This document shows, piece by piece, positions 1 to 10,164 of a stretch of DNA of 64,000 nucleotides. The position numbers and the translations under genes were made by a program. Each line of letters opens with the position of its first letter. Position 1 is the first letter of the stretch. The notes beneath the pieces were generated by a model. It was not told the origin of the DNA, searched no databases, and saw nothing but the letters and a program-made list of their open reading frames with translations. Origin of the DNA: Gerris lacustris. Its lineage: Eukaryota > Arthropoda > Insecta > Hemiptera > Gerridae. The stretch lies in NCBI GenBank assembly GCA_951217055.1, contig OX578285.1, positions 60,547,102 through 60,611,101 of the forward strand, written 5' to 3'.

Positions 1-265
1 GTCAACATCGATGTTTACCTGAAACATCGAAAAGACCGTTATCGATCCATCGCAGCATAAAAAATGGACGACAACGAAAATGGGGGACGAAAAAGGAGAG
101 ATTTTTTGAAAGTGGTGACTTTTTTTTTTGCTCTTCAGCTTGCAGGGCCGATGTCGATGTATCGAAAACATCGATGTTTTCTTTCGATGTTTTGGCTAAC
201 ATCGATGTTTGTTCTTTCGATGTCGATGTATCGAAAACATCGATGTTTGCCTATCGATGTCCCAA
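1..265. repeat. ATCGAT-rich interspersed repeat
   Basis: The segment is built from repeated copies of words such as AACATCGATGTTT and TCGATGTATCGA. A ~30-bp block at 150-179 recurs almost exactly at 218-248. Many words are self-complementary around ATCGAT. A poly-T run separates the first part from the second. The small open frames here translate only the repeat, so I do not call them genes. It may be the end of a DNA transposon cut by the window edge. Confidence 0.6.
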
Positions 266-284
266 CCCTATCGTATATGGCCGA

Positions 285-356
285 AGTCGGAAAGCGAACG
301 CGGGACCTCCTGCATGATAGTCGAATACGATAGCGATGATCTACCGGGAACCCCGA
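285..356 (-). repeat. tRNA-derived (SINE-like) fragment
   Basis: Read on the minus strand, the stretch resembles the 3' half of a tRNA: an anticodon-arm-like CTATCATGCAGGAGG, then GTCCCGCGTTCGC, a degraded B box. No clean A box or poly-A tail is visible. I infer an old tRNA-derived SINE piece rather than a tRNA gene. Confidence 0.35.
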
Positions 357-389
357 ATGAATCATACCTTCTTTTTCTTAGTGGAGTCT

Positions 390-1690
390 TCTAGTGTAGA
401 GGATTTACTAAGAGATTTCCAAGCAATCCTATCCTCCGCTAACCTTTTGACTTGGGTTTGGACCATGGAATGTCACGCTTTCTTTTAGGATATTGTTTAT
501 GTTGTCTTCCCAAGTGGTTGCTCCTTGCTTGACGTTTTCTTCCTTCAGGTCTGGCTTCGTAGCTATGTTAAGTATACCGACTGTCCATCCTCACAATATT
601 ATGACCGAACCATCGTAGTTGATTTGTGTGTACCTTTTGATCGTATCTTTGATGGAATTTGTTTGTAGCTTGTCTCTACTGGTTTGATTTCTGATTCCAT
701 CTCTCCTAGTCTTTCCTTCTACTTTACGGATATAGGATATATCTTATTTCTTATTTTGTATTGTTTTTTTCTGAAAGGGCCCAGCTTTCAGAAGCGAAAG
801 TTAGAACAGGAACAAATGTGTATAAGCTTTTTGTCTGTTTAGATATTTCCTGTTTACCTAGAAATTTCTTATTCAAGGCTCCAAACAGTTTTTCAGCCGA
901 AAATGTCCTTTATTTCATCTGTTTCAGTGTGAATATGTGGTCCTGTCCACTTCAGTTTCCCCTATAGCCAGCCTGCGAAACATGTAGTGATGGCTCTACT
1001 ATATTCCTAAGCCTCATCTCTAATATTCTACAGTATTTGCCTGGGGCACTAATTTTGAATTTAGATATGATCACTAAGACTTCCCAGTCTTTCGGTATTC
1101 TTTCCTGCTCCCATGATCCCTGCATTACTCTTTATGAAGTAGTTTCTCACCCCCACGTACTTAATTTGTGAGAAGATATCATCATGTCCAGCTGTTTTTT
1201 TAAGTTTAATTTTCCTTACAGCTTCTAATTTCATCTAAAGTTAACTCCTCTATGTTAGAGATATTTCTTCTACCTTCTACATTGGTACCTTTTTTCTTCC
1301 CCTCCATCAAGGTTCTTTCTTTTATATTCTAATACTGTAAGAGCTCTTCAAAGTACTCTCTCCATCTATTCATAATTCTTCATTCCTCTCGTAAGACGTC
1401 TCCTTTTTTGTCATGGATGAATTCTAAAGGACACTCTTTATTTATTGTTTCTCATCCCCTTCAGTACTTTATAAAATAGTTTCTGATTTTCTGACACGCT
1501 CTTCTCCATAAAAATACCAAATTCTTCTCAGGTTCTTTTCTTTGCTTTTCTTATAATTTGTTTATAATTACTTTTCTCTTTATGGATTCTGAAGTTTTCC
1601 AGGTTTTTGCATGATAGATAAATTTTCAACGTTGCCTTTTTCTCCTTAACTGCGTCTTCTTCATCAAGTCCTCATGAGCCATATTCATAT
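390..1690 (-). pseudogene. Degenerate LINE reverse transcriptase relic
   Basis: In several broken minus-strand frames the segment reads as the RT to C-terminal half of a non-LTR retrotransposon. In order from high to low coordinates come a KNLENFRIHKEKSNY-like linker, EEFGIFMEKSVSENQKLFYK, a KKTAGHDDIFS-like RT block, WEQERIPKDWEVL (the 'P..W' RT motif), and near 480-620 a LRWFGHNIVRMD...EARPEG-type C-terminal end. Frameshifts and stops are numerous and no long ORF survives. The YADD box is not recognisable. The RTE-like/endonuclease-RT family is the best fit. It is ancient, and unrelated in age to the young LINE at 24.5 kb. Confidence 0.72.
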
Positions 1691-2880
1691 ATAAATAATG
1701 GGAATTAAAACCTGTCCGTGCTAAAATGTCTCATATACATTATTTTGGTTAATAATGTATTTGAGGACACTGGATGGGTATCCAGTGTTTTTCATGTGAC
1801 AGTCGTAACAGATTTTCGTGGTTAAATTTAATTATTAGTTAACATAATATGATTCAGTGTATCAAACACGTATAACCCGATATTTTCACTGTAGACATTA
1901 TGAAACACGTGTTAATTTTATGTTAATAAGTCTGACAATGATGTACGAGTATTTAATGAATTTTGAAATCTAAAGCAACTTAGGATCTATCTTTTAACGA
2001 TTAAAGTAAAGTTTAAGAGTCACCTTGGATCCATTTTAACAGTATATCAAAGTATTTCCATCTCGAGTTAAGTATCTTTTAATCTCTGCTTTACAAACTA
2101 TTCTGGTATTTTATGCTGAAAGTGAATTAAGTCAGTTTAAACCCGTTTCTTGTTAAGTTGGTATTTTCTAGATTTTAAGGTTTTTATTATATAGTTTAAT
2201 ACTTATAACCCTCTAAGAAACATAATAGTGATAAAGAAATGCTTGGAATCTTGGATTGAATACTAAATAGGGTTCTACAATCACATTATATTTGAAGGTT
2301 AAAATTTTTATCGGGTACGACAAGATTTAAGAGAAAATTATTTTTATTATATTGATTAATCAGAAATTGAGAGGAGTAATGTTGTAATCAATAAGAAACC
2401 AGAATTGGAATTATTCTAGTTATAGTTTTCTGTTGAGGGCAGAGTTAGAAATGTGATGTTTCGATTTCATCACTGGAACCATGTTTAGGGTTCTGAGCAC
2501 CATGTTCCTCAGTTCAATTGGTGATTGCCTTGATCATTCGTTACGCGTCTAAAAACTCTTGAAAATGGTTTTAGTAATGTATGACAAACATCAGACTTCT
2601 CTAGCTAGCAAAAGTAAAAAGCGAGTTATAAGCGCTGGGCCTCTAGATGGCTGTTTTTTCACGGAGTATGTATAAAAGGAAAATTCTAATTATCCTTAAT
2701 TGACATATTGACATTATCGAATTCAGTCTATAATAAATCCTTTGCTATTGAGAATTTAAAAGCATGAAATTTCACACTTTCATTTTAACATTTAACATAG
2801 CAAACGAGACTTACACTTCAATTAATTGATGAATATAAAGTTTTGTGCATCATGATGTTGATTTGAAGAGTACTTGATCG
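1691..2880. other. AT-rich stretch, nothing recognised
   Basis: Noncoding-looking A+T-rich DNA. I see no long ORF, RNA gene, strong repeat or terminal inverted repeat. Confidence 0.5.
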
Positions 2881-2955
2881 ATATCACCAATATCGATATC
2901 ACCAATATCGATGTCACCAATATCGATATCACCAATATCGATATCACCAACTCGA
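2881..2955. repeat. 15-bp tandem repeat, about 5 copies
   Basis: The unit ATATCACCAATATCG repeats at 2881, 2896, 2911 (one A to G change), 2926 and 2941 (partial). Each unit junction recreates an ATCGAT word, as in the repeat at the window start, but the arrays are otherwise different. Confidence 0.9.
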
Positions 2956-3179
2956 CGTATTGGTAAATAATCTCAAGTATCTTAGTATACAATAATTAAT
3001 ATAAGTTACTAAAATTTAGAAAAAGAAACTAGTAAACCTTTATTTCATTTTTGTTTGAATAACATCTGATTTCTAGATATGTTTGATTGACCCATAAGAG
3101 AAAACGATCTATTACATTACAATTTTCAAATTATAGTGTATTATTGTCGACACTTACAACAATACAATAGTGATGGCAA

Positions 3180-3535
3180 ATGTCGACTTCAAAGTTTGTT
3201 GAGAGGGGAGCTTTGATTTTGTCAAAAAGATAAGTTTTCGTTTTGACAAAGTTTTCAACAGGGATTCCAAGTTTTTGACTTTAAAGAGACGAGAGAGGTT
3301 AGGTTTCTGTTTCAATCGAGCGCTTCCCATCCCCCTTACATCGAGGGATAGAATTATTTCGGCAACTAACTCGGTTAATTTGACGGAGCCGCGGTTAGGG
3401 GTTAAAATCGGTTCGGAAGTTTACCCTCGTTCCGCTTGGTCTCACGGCTTGATAGCCGCACTATTTCCACCGGCATAATCGGATTCCGGCATATTTTCAA
3501 GCCTTCGTTTTTATCGTCAGTGAAAATCTTTTCCA
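3180..3535. other. GC-rich island, possible old exon or element
   Basis: This patch is clearly richer in G+C and CpG than its surroundings. A short plus-strand open frame at 3275-3478 (67 codons, ending EVYPRSAWSHGLIAALFPPA) has balanced composition but matches no family I recognise. There is no splice or promoter evidence I would defend. It could be an exon, a retrocopy fragment or transposon debris. Base composition is the only firm observation. Confidence 0.3.
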
Positions 3536-4122
3536 CCTCGATAAAAAAAAAATATCCTATTTATTTGTTATTCAATTTTAAATTAATTAACTTTTTTTTT
3601 TATTGGTAATTTAATAATACGTGTAATTTAATAATTTTTATTTTTATACTTAACAGAATGATCTGGGGTTTATTTTTTACCTAACCAATCACATAACAGC
3701 ACAACAACCTTTATTTCTTGCTAATTCTTTATAAAGTTCACACAGAAATTTCGTTGTAACCAAGTTATTCACATTAAAATTATAAAATTCAAATAATTTT
3801 ATACCGTCAATATAGTTTTTATATAATATATATATTATTTTTAAGTTATTGGAAGTATTCATACTACGGAAAGTTTAAATTTTAATTTAAATCAAATTAT
3901 AATTATTATTAACAACGGGAGACAGAGAGAGAAAAATTCTACCAAAAACTTAAAAATTGAATTTCTAATTGATTGTACTAGGTACAGGTACTAATTGGGT
4001 ACTTTATAATTATAAGCGTTATTTCTCGGTCTAGTTCTATTATCGCAAATATCGATTCCTAAGACGAAAAATGTAAAGCTTAATTCGGGACTTGGTATCG
4101 TTAACGACAGAGGAAATTATTC
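3536..4122. other. AT-rich stretch, nothing recognised
   Basis: Very A+T-rich DNA with short A and T runs upstream of the tRNA-like gene. No ORF or repeat structure was recognised. Confidence 0.5.
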
Positions 4123-4198
4123 TCCAGTGTAGCTTAGTTGGTTAGAGCATCTGCACTGAAAATACAGGAGGCCCGTGGTTCGAATCCCGGCGCTGGAG
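4123..4198 (+). tRNA. tRNA-Phe(GAA)-like gene, possibly a pseudogene
   Basis: A 7-bp acceptor stem forms between TCCAGTG (4123-4129) and CGCTGGA (4191-4197), with one G-T wobble. TAGCTTAGTTGG (4130-4141) is a good A box and GGTTCGAATCC a perfect B box. The anticodon loop CTGAAAA gives GAA, the Phe anticodon. A pol III terminator-like TTTTT follows at about 4202. Oddities: one C-A mismatch in the anticodon stem, one extra T before that stem, and one bulged T in the T stem. These could mean a decaying gene or a tRNA-derived element. The CCA end is not encoded, as expected for a eukaryote. Confidence 0.62.
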
Positions 4199-5463
4199 TC
4201 TATTTTTCTCTGCCTGTCTCCTGTTTTTAATAATAATTATAATTTTATTCATATTATATAAACCATTTTAAATTCTACTATTTTACGACAAATTGTAATT
4301 TTTAATCCTCTTTTTGCACTAGTTTTTATAGTTATTTATAAGTTAGTAGTAGAACTGAATCAGCTGTTAAGTTCCACAGCTGTTTTTTCCCCCTAACCTC
4401 AACATACTAGTTCATTGTTTTGTTAAAAACGTGATTTCTTCTCGTAAAGCTTTACAATTATTTTAAATTATATGGTTTAACTGAATAATAATTAAATATA
4501 TTAAGTGATAAGTAAAGAATTAACTAAATAAGCCAAATTTATGAAAATATAAATAATTTTATTGATTTAAAAAAAGGAAACCGTGTTTTTTTTTTTTATA
4601 ATACTTCATGTAAACTCTTCTGTTTTAAGAGTTATGATTTTATATTTAGGAACGCGGCAGCGTTCCGCCCCGCCAAGTCAAAAAGTCAAAATTTCACAAA
4701 AGCTGCCAGTGTATATATACTGTAGCTGACAAACTAGGGTTTTTGAGGGTCTGCAGCGTGGAATACATACAAGCTACCGAAATAATTGTTTAATATCTTT
4801 AAAGGCCGTGCCCTGTAGATCAAAATAAAAAAAATAAAATGTCGAAATCGGTCAAGTAGAAGTAGAGAAAAATAGGTTTGAAAATGGTAGTTTTGATGAC
4901 TTCTTATTCTTATTCTTATTCTTCCTTAATTTTACGTTGACGCACCTACAGCCTAAACTACTGAACCTATTTTAATGAATGAGGGCTTTTTGGATTCGTC
5001 TAGGGCCCTAGTGCATTCCCCCCCCCCCCTACAATCAATCAACTTATTCCTACGCTGCATGTGGAGCGAGAAACCAAGCTAGCAAACAGTCTAAAATGGG
5101 TAGAAACCAAGTAAGCGTCATGCGAAGTAGTGAGCCTATATTATATTTTTACATATAAAAAATAATACAATATATATATTGTATAATTATACCATTAGTT
5201 ACTTTTAACATATATACTTTTAATTAATTATTCCAATTACTGTACTCTTAAAGAGCTTTTGAACGATATGCATCATGAAGGGTATCCATTACTTTGACAT
5301 TTGTACCCCGTACCCCTGTGTACAAAAAACAAAATTTCGCAAAATCCTTTTTTAGTGGGTGTCTATGATATGAACAGAGTATATCCTCAAAATTTCAAGT
5401 ATCTCGGTTAAGCAGATTTTGCTGTACGTTGATTCTATGTCAGTCAATCAAGACTTTGCCGCT
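4199..5463. other. AT-rich stretch with small hairpin and simple repeats
   Basis: There is a perfect 7-bp hairpin, GGAACGC-ggcag-GCGTTCC, near 4650-4667, a (TTCTTA)n-like run near 4905-4925, and a run of C near 5020. A phrase like GCCTAAACTACTG near 4950 matches the dispersed family described at 21940, but the rest of that element is not evident. No gene was recognised. Confidence 0.5.

Positions 5464-5532
<69 letters not shown>
5464..5532. repeat. (TA)n microsatellite
   Basis: A nearly pure TA dinucleotide run of about 70 bp. An open frame reading YIYIYI across it is an artefact of the repeat. Confidence 0.95.
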
Positions 5533-5537
<5 letters not shown>

Positions 5538-7380
5538 TATTCATGTCAATTTTTAATGGGTTCAGTACTATGCGTTGTTTCTTATACAAAGAACAAAACC
5601 TATGTATATCTCTCAGCACATTTAATCATTGTTGCTGTTTTAAAACTTAATAGCGTTGGTGTTGATGTAACGAGGAAGTAAAAATAGTCAGTTGAACACG
5701 CAACCACAGTCTGCATGGATAATTAATCAAACTGTTGTTGAAAAATAGATAACCTTATTAATAATGTGTATAAGAAAGCACGTTTTTTAACGTGAATTAT
5801 TTTATTAATGGTGGGAAAAATGTTCTTTTATGTTATTCCGCTTTAGAGGATGGAAAAATTCCTTAATGAAACTATTTCTGCAAGCTCGGTTGTCTTGAAT
5901 ATTACATTATTAAGATTTTTATTTTCATATAAACAGTCACTTTCTCTCTAGTTATTATTATTTTTATTTTGTTTTTTACATTTTATTTATTATCTACCCT
6001 ACAAGATAACAGTCAATGTACCCTTCTTATTTTATTAAAAGGTTTAAAAATGAAAAAAAACGGAGAGAGATTTTTTCCCTTATCTATTAATAAAACGGTT
6101 CGAATCTTAATAGAGGTTGGAAAAATCTTAGCTATAATTAAATTTTCTTTAAATTTTAATCGGAGGCAATATATAATGCTTTTCATTTAATAAGTTTTCT
6201 GACCTAATTACTTTAGTATGTTTATTCTATTGTCGGGCGTTTAAGCTCTTGTTTAAAGCTGTGAGTTATCCTAGTATCTTGTTTATGGGTACTTAAGTAC
6301 TTTGCATAATACAGAGTGCCCCAATTTCTCCTCTTTACGGTTAGGTAAGGTGATATTAAGGTTTAAAGATGCCTTTGAGTGTTGTAATTAATTAGCGGAA
6401 TATAACAAGCTAAGTATAGGTGGGTATACCGTAGTTTCTCGGTGTTGAACTACCCCGAGATTACATTATACCGAAACCTCACTATATAATGGTTATAATA
6501 GGTCGCTCGATTCCCTACACACATTGCATGTACTCAAACAAAGCATATCTCATAGCCATATATACCATTAAAAATACCCTTTTGAAGATACCTTCTATTT
6601 ACTTTGTCTAAAAAAATATGTTTAATTTTCTTCTATGCTATTAATATTTTTTTGTTATTTAACTTTCACATTTCCTCTGCTTATTTATAAAGGCTTAAGG
6701 TGCGTAAATATTAATTTTTAACGTGTCAAAAATCGCAATATATGCAGGAATAATAAGTTAAATTTTAAATTAGGTGAATAAATCAGTAAAGAAAGAAAGA
6801 AACTTATTGAAATATTTTTAAAAAATTAAAGGGATAAGTTGAAGATGATAAAGAAAATTTGATTTATCCGACTAAACGTTTATCGGGGACAATTAACTAA
6901 CAACTCTTATTTTGCTTTTACTATCTCATTTATGATGGTTCTGGATTTATGATTGGATGTTTGAGTAGAATACTAGCTGGATTCCAGTGCTTTGCTACGG
7001 AGGTGTTGTTTTCTAATGTATTTGTTTATAAACATGTCATGAAATATTACTTTTTATCTGCTACTCGGCAATGTCTAGATGCCCCCCTATGGATCAAGTC
7101 CCTATTTAGTTATGGACTCTAACTACTGGAGATTCATTTTAAAATTTTAAGTTTTCAGGAAATTCAGGAATCCCCCCTCCTTCATCTTGAGTTGGTACAA
7201 CTCAAGGGAACACTTCACTTAAGTTGTTTACGTCATAAGAGGAAGCAAACTTGTACATGTCAAATTCTGGTGCAATTGGATTCAGAGATGAGATTACTAA
7301 ACATGCAAACTATTTTGCCGTAACCTTCAAAACAATAAATGCATATTAAGGTTACATTAGTACCAAAACAAACCGCAGTT
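5533..7380. other. AT-rich stretch, nothing recognised
   Basis: A+T-rich DNA without a recognisable gene or element. Open frames are short and of low complexity. Confidence 0.5.
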
Positions 7381-7957
7381 ATAATAGTACATTACGCGTC
7401 GAGTGCGGAAAGTAGCATTTTGCATGCGAGTGTGGAGTTTGCACCCGAGCGACAGCGAGGGTTGTAAAACCACACGAGCAATGCAAAATGCCGTTTTCGC
7501 TCGAGTTGCGTACCGTACTTTATCTACGATTGTTAGATTTAATAATAAATACAGAAAAAAATACACTTGCTGTATGTAAGTTCGTATCTCTGTCTTGATA
7601 AAGATGGCATTAATTCTTGAGTTGTATTTTTTGCCGAATTAATTATTTCTGGAGGAGTATTATTCTCCACATTTTCGTCAAAGTCACTTAATTCACTCAT
7701 TGTTTTTCACTAAAAACTCGATATAAACAGCTACTTTAATAAAAGAACAGTAAATTAGTTTTGTTAAATGTAAACAAACTAGCTAACCGTGCGTAAAGCT
7801 GAAGAATTCCTCTTCTTTACCGCACTAGTCTGGTAAAGAAGAGGAATTCTTCAGAACTATGAGACGCGCATGCGTGATAAATACAAGTACGTAAATAATT
7901 ACTTTCAACGCATCTAAACAGAGATATAATGTTTATATTTCTTATCAATCGTAGATA
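7381..7957 (-). mobile_element. Hairpin family with Crypton-like exon, copy A
   Basis: First of six copies of one ~570-bp family in the window. In element orientation (minus) it runs: TATCTACGATTG-like end (7957); a GCGCATGCG word; a 56-bp hairpin at 7799-7854 with perfect 23-bp arms; an AT-rich leader; a short coding exon (7539-7700); the inverted word CAATCGTAGATA; then an imperfect ~132-bp palindrome (7387-7518) ending GTACATTACGCG-type. The pair TATCTACGATTG/CAATCGTAGATA looks like short terminal inverted repeats around the exon-bearing part. I see no enzyme beyond the exon, so the copy is nonautonomous. Confidence 0.85.
7539..7700 (-). CDS. N-terminal fragment of Crypton-like recombinase gene (copy A)
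   Basis: A 53-codon frame starts at the ATG at 7698-7700, just after the leader. The product is acidic and Asn-rich at first (SDFDENVENNTPPEIINSA), then reads PSLSRQRYELTYSKC before running into Phe/Tyr-rich element sequence and a stop. The phrase 'L-S-x-x-R/K-Y-E-L-T-Y-x-K-F' resembles the start of the SAM-like N-terminal domain of Crypton-type tyrosine recombinases of insects. That is a family resemblance from memory and is not tested. The catalytic domain is absent, so no recombinase activity is expected. The same exon occurs in the other copies with replacements such as R/K and S/D, which suggests it once coded for protein. Confidence 0.5.
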   Translation of the reverse strand: MSELSDFDENVENNTPPEIINSAKNTTQELMPSLSRQRYELTYSKCIFFCIYY

Positions 7958-8300
7958 AAAATATTTATTATACTATACTAATTCATTGTTACTAATTAAG
8001 CAGCTGACGCTGAGAACTACTAGCGCTTCCTGTACGGCGCGGCCCGTCCAGGAAGCGGCCGCTTCTCGAACTACTAGTGGCCCTGTAAAGAAAAAACATG
8101 CAGTTTTACACGCCCCAGGGCTGTAAAATGGAACTTTACCGGCCGCTCATGATAGGTATGTTTACAAGTGGAGGGCGATAAAAGATATAAAGAAAATGTT
8201 TAAATATCAATTAAATATAATTATGTTTTATAGTCGCTTACTTAAGTGTTAAAACGATTTATTTTAAATTAATTTTGCAAAGCACGAACAAGCAAAGACC
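7958..8300. other. Spacer with GC-rich imperfect hairpin
   Basis: Around 8020-8060 CGCTTCCTG pairs with CAGGAAGCG across a GC-rich loop, and CpG-rich sequence continues to about 8150. It abuts copy A, and may be part of another element. No ORF was recognised. Confidence 0.45.
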
Positions 8301-8500
8301 ACTGACCGACGATAATCTGGGCTGGACATCCAGAGAATTTACGTAAATATGCTAACTGACGATAATCTGGGTACGACATGCAGAGGATTGACGTAAATAT
8401 GCGAACTGGCGATAATCTGGATACGACATCCAGAGGATTGACGTAAATATGCGAACTGACGATAATCTGGATACGACATCCAGATTATTGACGTATATAC
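8301..8500. repeat. 50-bp tandem repeat, 4 copies
   Basis: GACGATAATCTGG recurs at 8308, 8358, 8408 (one change) and 8458, a 50-bp period. Units share ACATCCAGAGGATTGACGT. The copies differ by a few substitutions. Confidence 0.9.
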
Positions 8501-9030
8501 TGCAATGTAATAAACGCATCGATACGTCTGTAATGCGATTCTATCTTCCTCGACCCAAATTGATATTGATCGGGACGAAAAGCAGGAAAAGAAGTGGGGA
8601 ATGGGACATTATATGCAAGATATGGCTAACCACTCATCTAAACACAACTGCCCGAACACAAATGCGGTTCTATTGCCTAAATGATGTGAGAGCTTTCACT
8701 CGTATCGCATAGATGTGTACAGTCATCTCATTTTCTTTCCATTGTTATCTCTACTAATTTTGATCTCTTCGTTCATAACTCATATTTCTCTTATTGTTAG
8801 CACTGGTTTTGTTTTTTCTTCACATATTCCTAACTCCCAAACAATATCGTGCCCTCTTTTATATTGTACTATTCTTTTTTCCAATAAGATTTACTGATAT
8901 TATTTAGAATATGTGTGCAATAGTATCACTACATCTTTTCAATTTAAATTTAAGTAACAATACTAATTATGTACATGAATAATAGGATTATATGTTTGTA
9001 AACTTTTTTTTTGCAATATCTAGTCATTGA
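8501..9030. other. AT-rich stretch, nothing recognised
   Basis: A short frame at 8449-8712 starts in the tandem repeat and shows no recognisable family. I do not call it a gene. Confidence 0.45.
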
Positions 9031-9603
9031 TAATAGAACATTACGCGTCGAGTGCGGAAAGTAGCATTTTGCATGCGAGTGTGGAGTTTGCATCCGAGCG
9101 ACAGCGAGGGTAGTAAAACCACACGAGCAATGCAAAATACCGTTTTCGCACGAGTTGCGTACCGTACTTTATCTACGATTGTTAGATTTAAATAATATAT
9201 ACAAAAAAAATAAACTTGCTGTATGTAAGTTGGTATCTCTCTTGATAAAGATGGCATTAATTCTTGAGTTGTTTTTGGGCCGAATTAATTATTTCTGGAG
9301 GAGTATTATTCTCCACATTTTCGTCAAAGCCACTTGATTCACTCATTGTTTTTCACTAAAAACTCGATATATACAGTTACTTTAATAAAAGAACAGCAAA
9401 TTAGTTTTGTTAAATGTAAACAAACTCGTTAATCGTGCGTAAAGCTGAAGAATTCCTCTTCTTTACCGCCCTAGGGTGGTAATGAAGAGGAATTCTTCAG
9501 AACTATGAGACGCGCATGCGCAATGAATACAAGTACGTAAAGAATCACTTTCTACTCATCTAAACAGAGATACAATGTTTATATTTCGTATCAATCGTAG
9601 ATA
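9031..9603 (-). mobile_element. Hairpin family with Crypton-like exon, copy B
   Basis: Same order of parts as copy A. The 56-bp hairpin lies at 9445-9500, with CCCTAGGG-like sequence at its tip. The exon starts at the ATG at 9344-9346 but loses one base relative to copy A near codon 23 and stops early, so the reading frame is broken. The copy's end (GTAGATA at 9597-9603) directly abuts copy C, giving a head-to-tail pair. Confidence 0.85.
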
Positions 9604-10164
9604 ATAGAACATTACGCTTCTAGTGCGGAAAGTAGCATTTTGCATGCGAGTGTGGAGTTTGCACCCGAGCGACAGCAAGGATAGTAAAACCCACATGAGG
9701 AAAGCGAAATGCAGTTTTCGAACGAGTGGCGTACCGTACTTTATCTACGATTAGATTTTAATGATAAATACAGAAAAAATAATAATCTTCCTTTATGTAA
9801 GTTCGTATTTCTCTTTTGATAAAGATGACATTAATTCATTAGTTGTATTTTGTGCCGAATTAATTATTTCGGGATGAGTATTATTTTCCTCATTTTCGTC
9901 ATAATCACTTAAATCAATCATTGTTTTTCGCTAAAAACTCGATATAAACAGTTACTTTAATTAAACAAACAGCAATTAGTATTGTTAAATGTAAACAAAC
10001 TCGCTAATCGTGCGTTAAGGTGAAGAATTCAAGAATTCGCCCTAGTACGGAAAAAAAGAGGAATTATGAAACGCGGATGCGCAATGTATACAAGTTCGTC
10101 AAGAATTACTTTCTACGCATCTAAACAGAGATACAATGTTTATATTTCGTATCATTCGTAGATA
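9601..10164 (-). mobile_element. Hairpin family with Crypton-like exon, copy C
   Basis: Lies directly after copy B, sharing ATA at the junction. It belongs to the subfamily of copy D: the exon (ATG at 9919-9921) reads IDLSDYDENEENN..SSLSKEKYELT and then meets a stop where D continues to YRKF. The hairpin is shortened and degraded (about 10020-10070). The palindromic end at 9605-9735 has lost several pairs. It is more decayed than A or B. Confidence 0.8.

Noticed and set aside
5429..5650. 73-codon frame with a long YIYIYI stretch
   Set aside because: Translation of a (TA)n microsatellite; also seen at 16335-16606 and 48639-48824.
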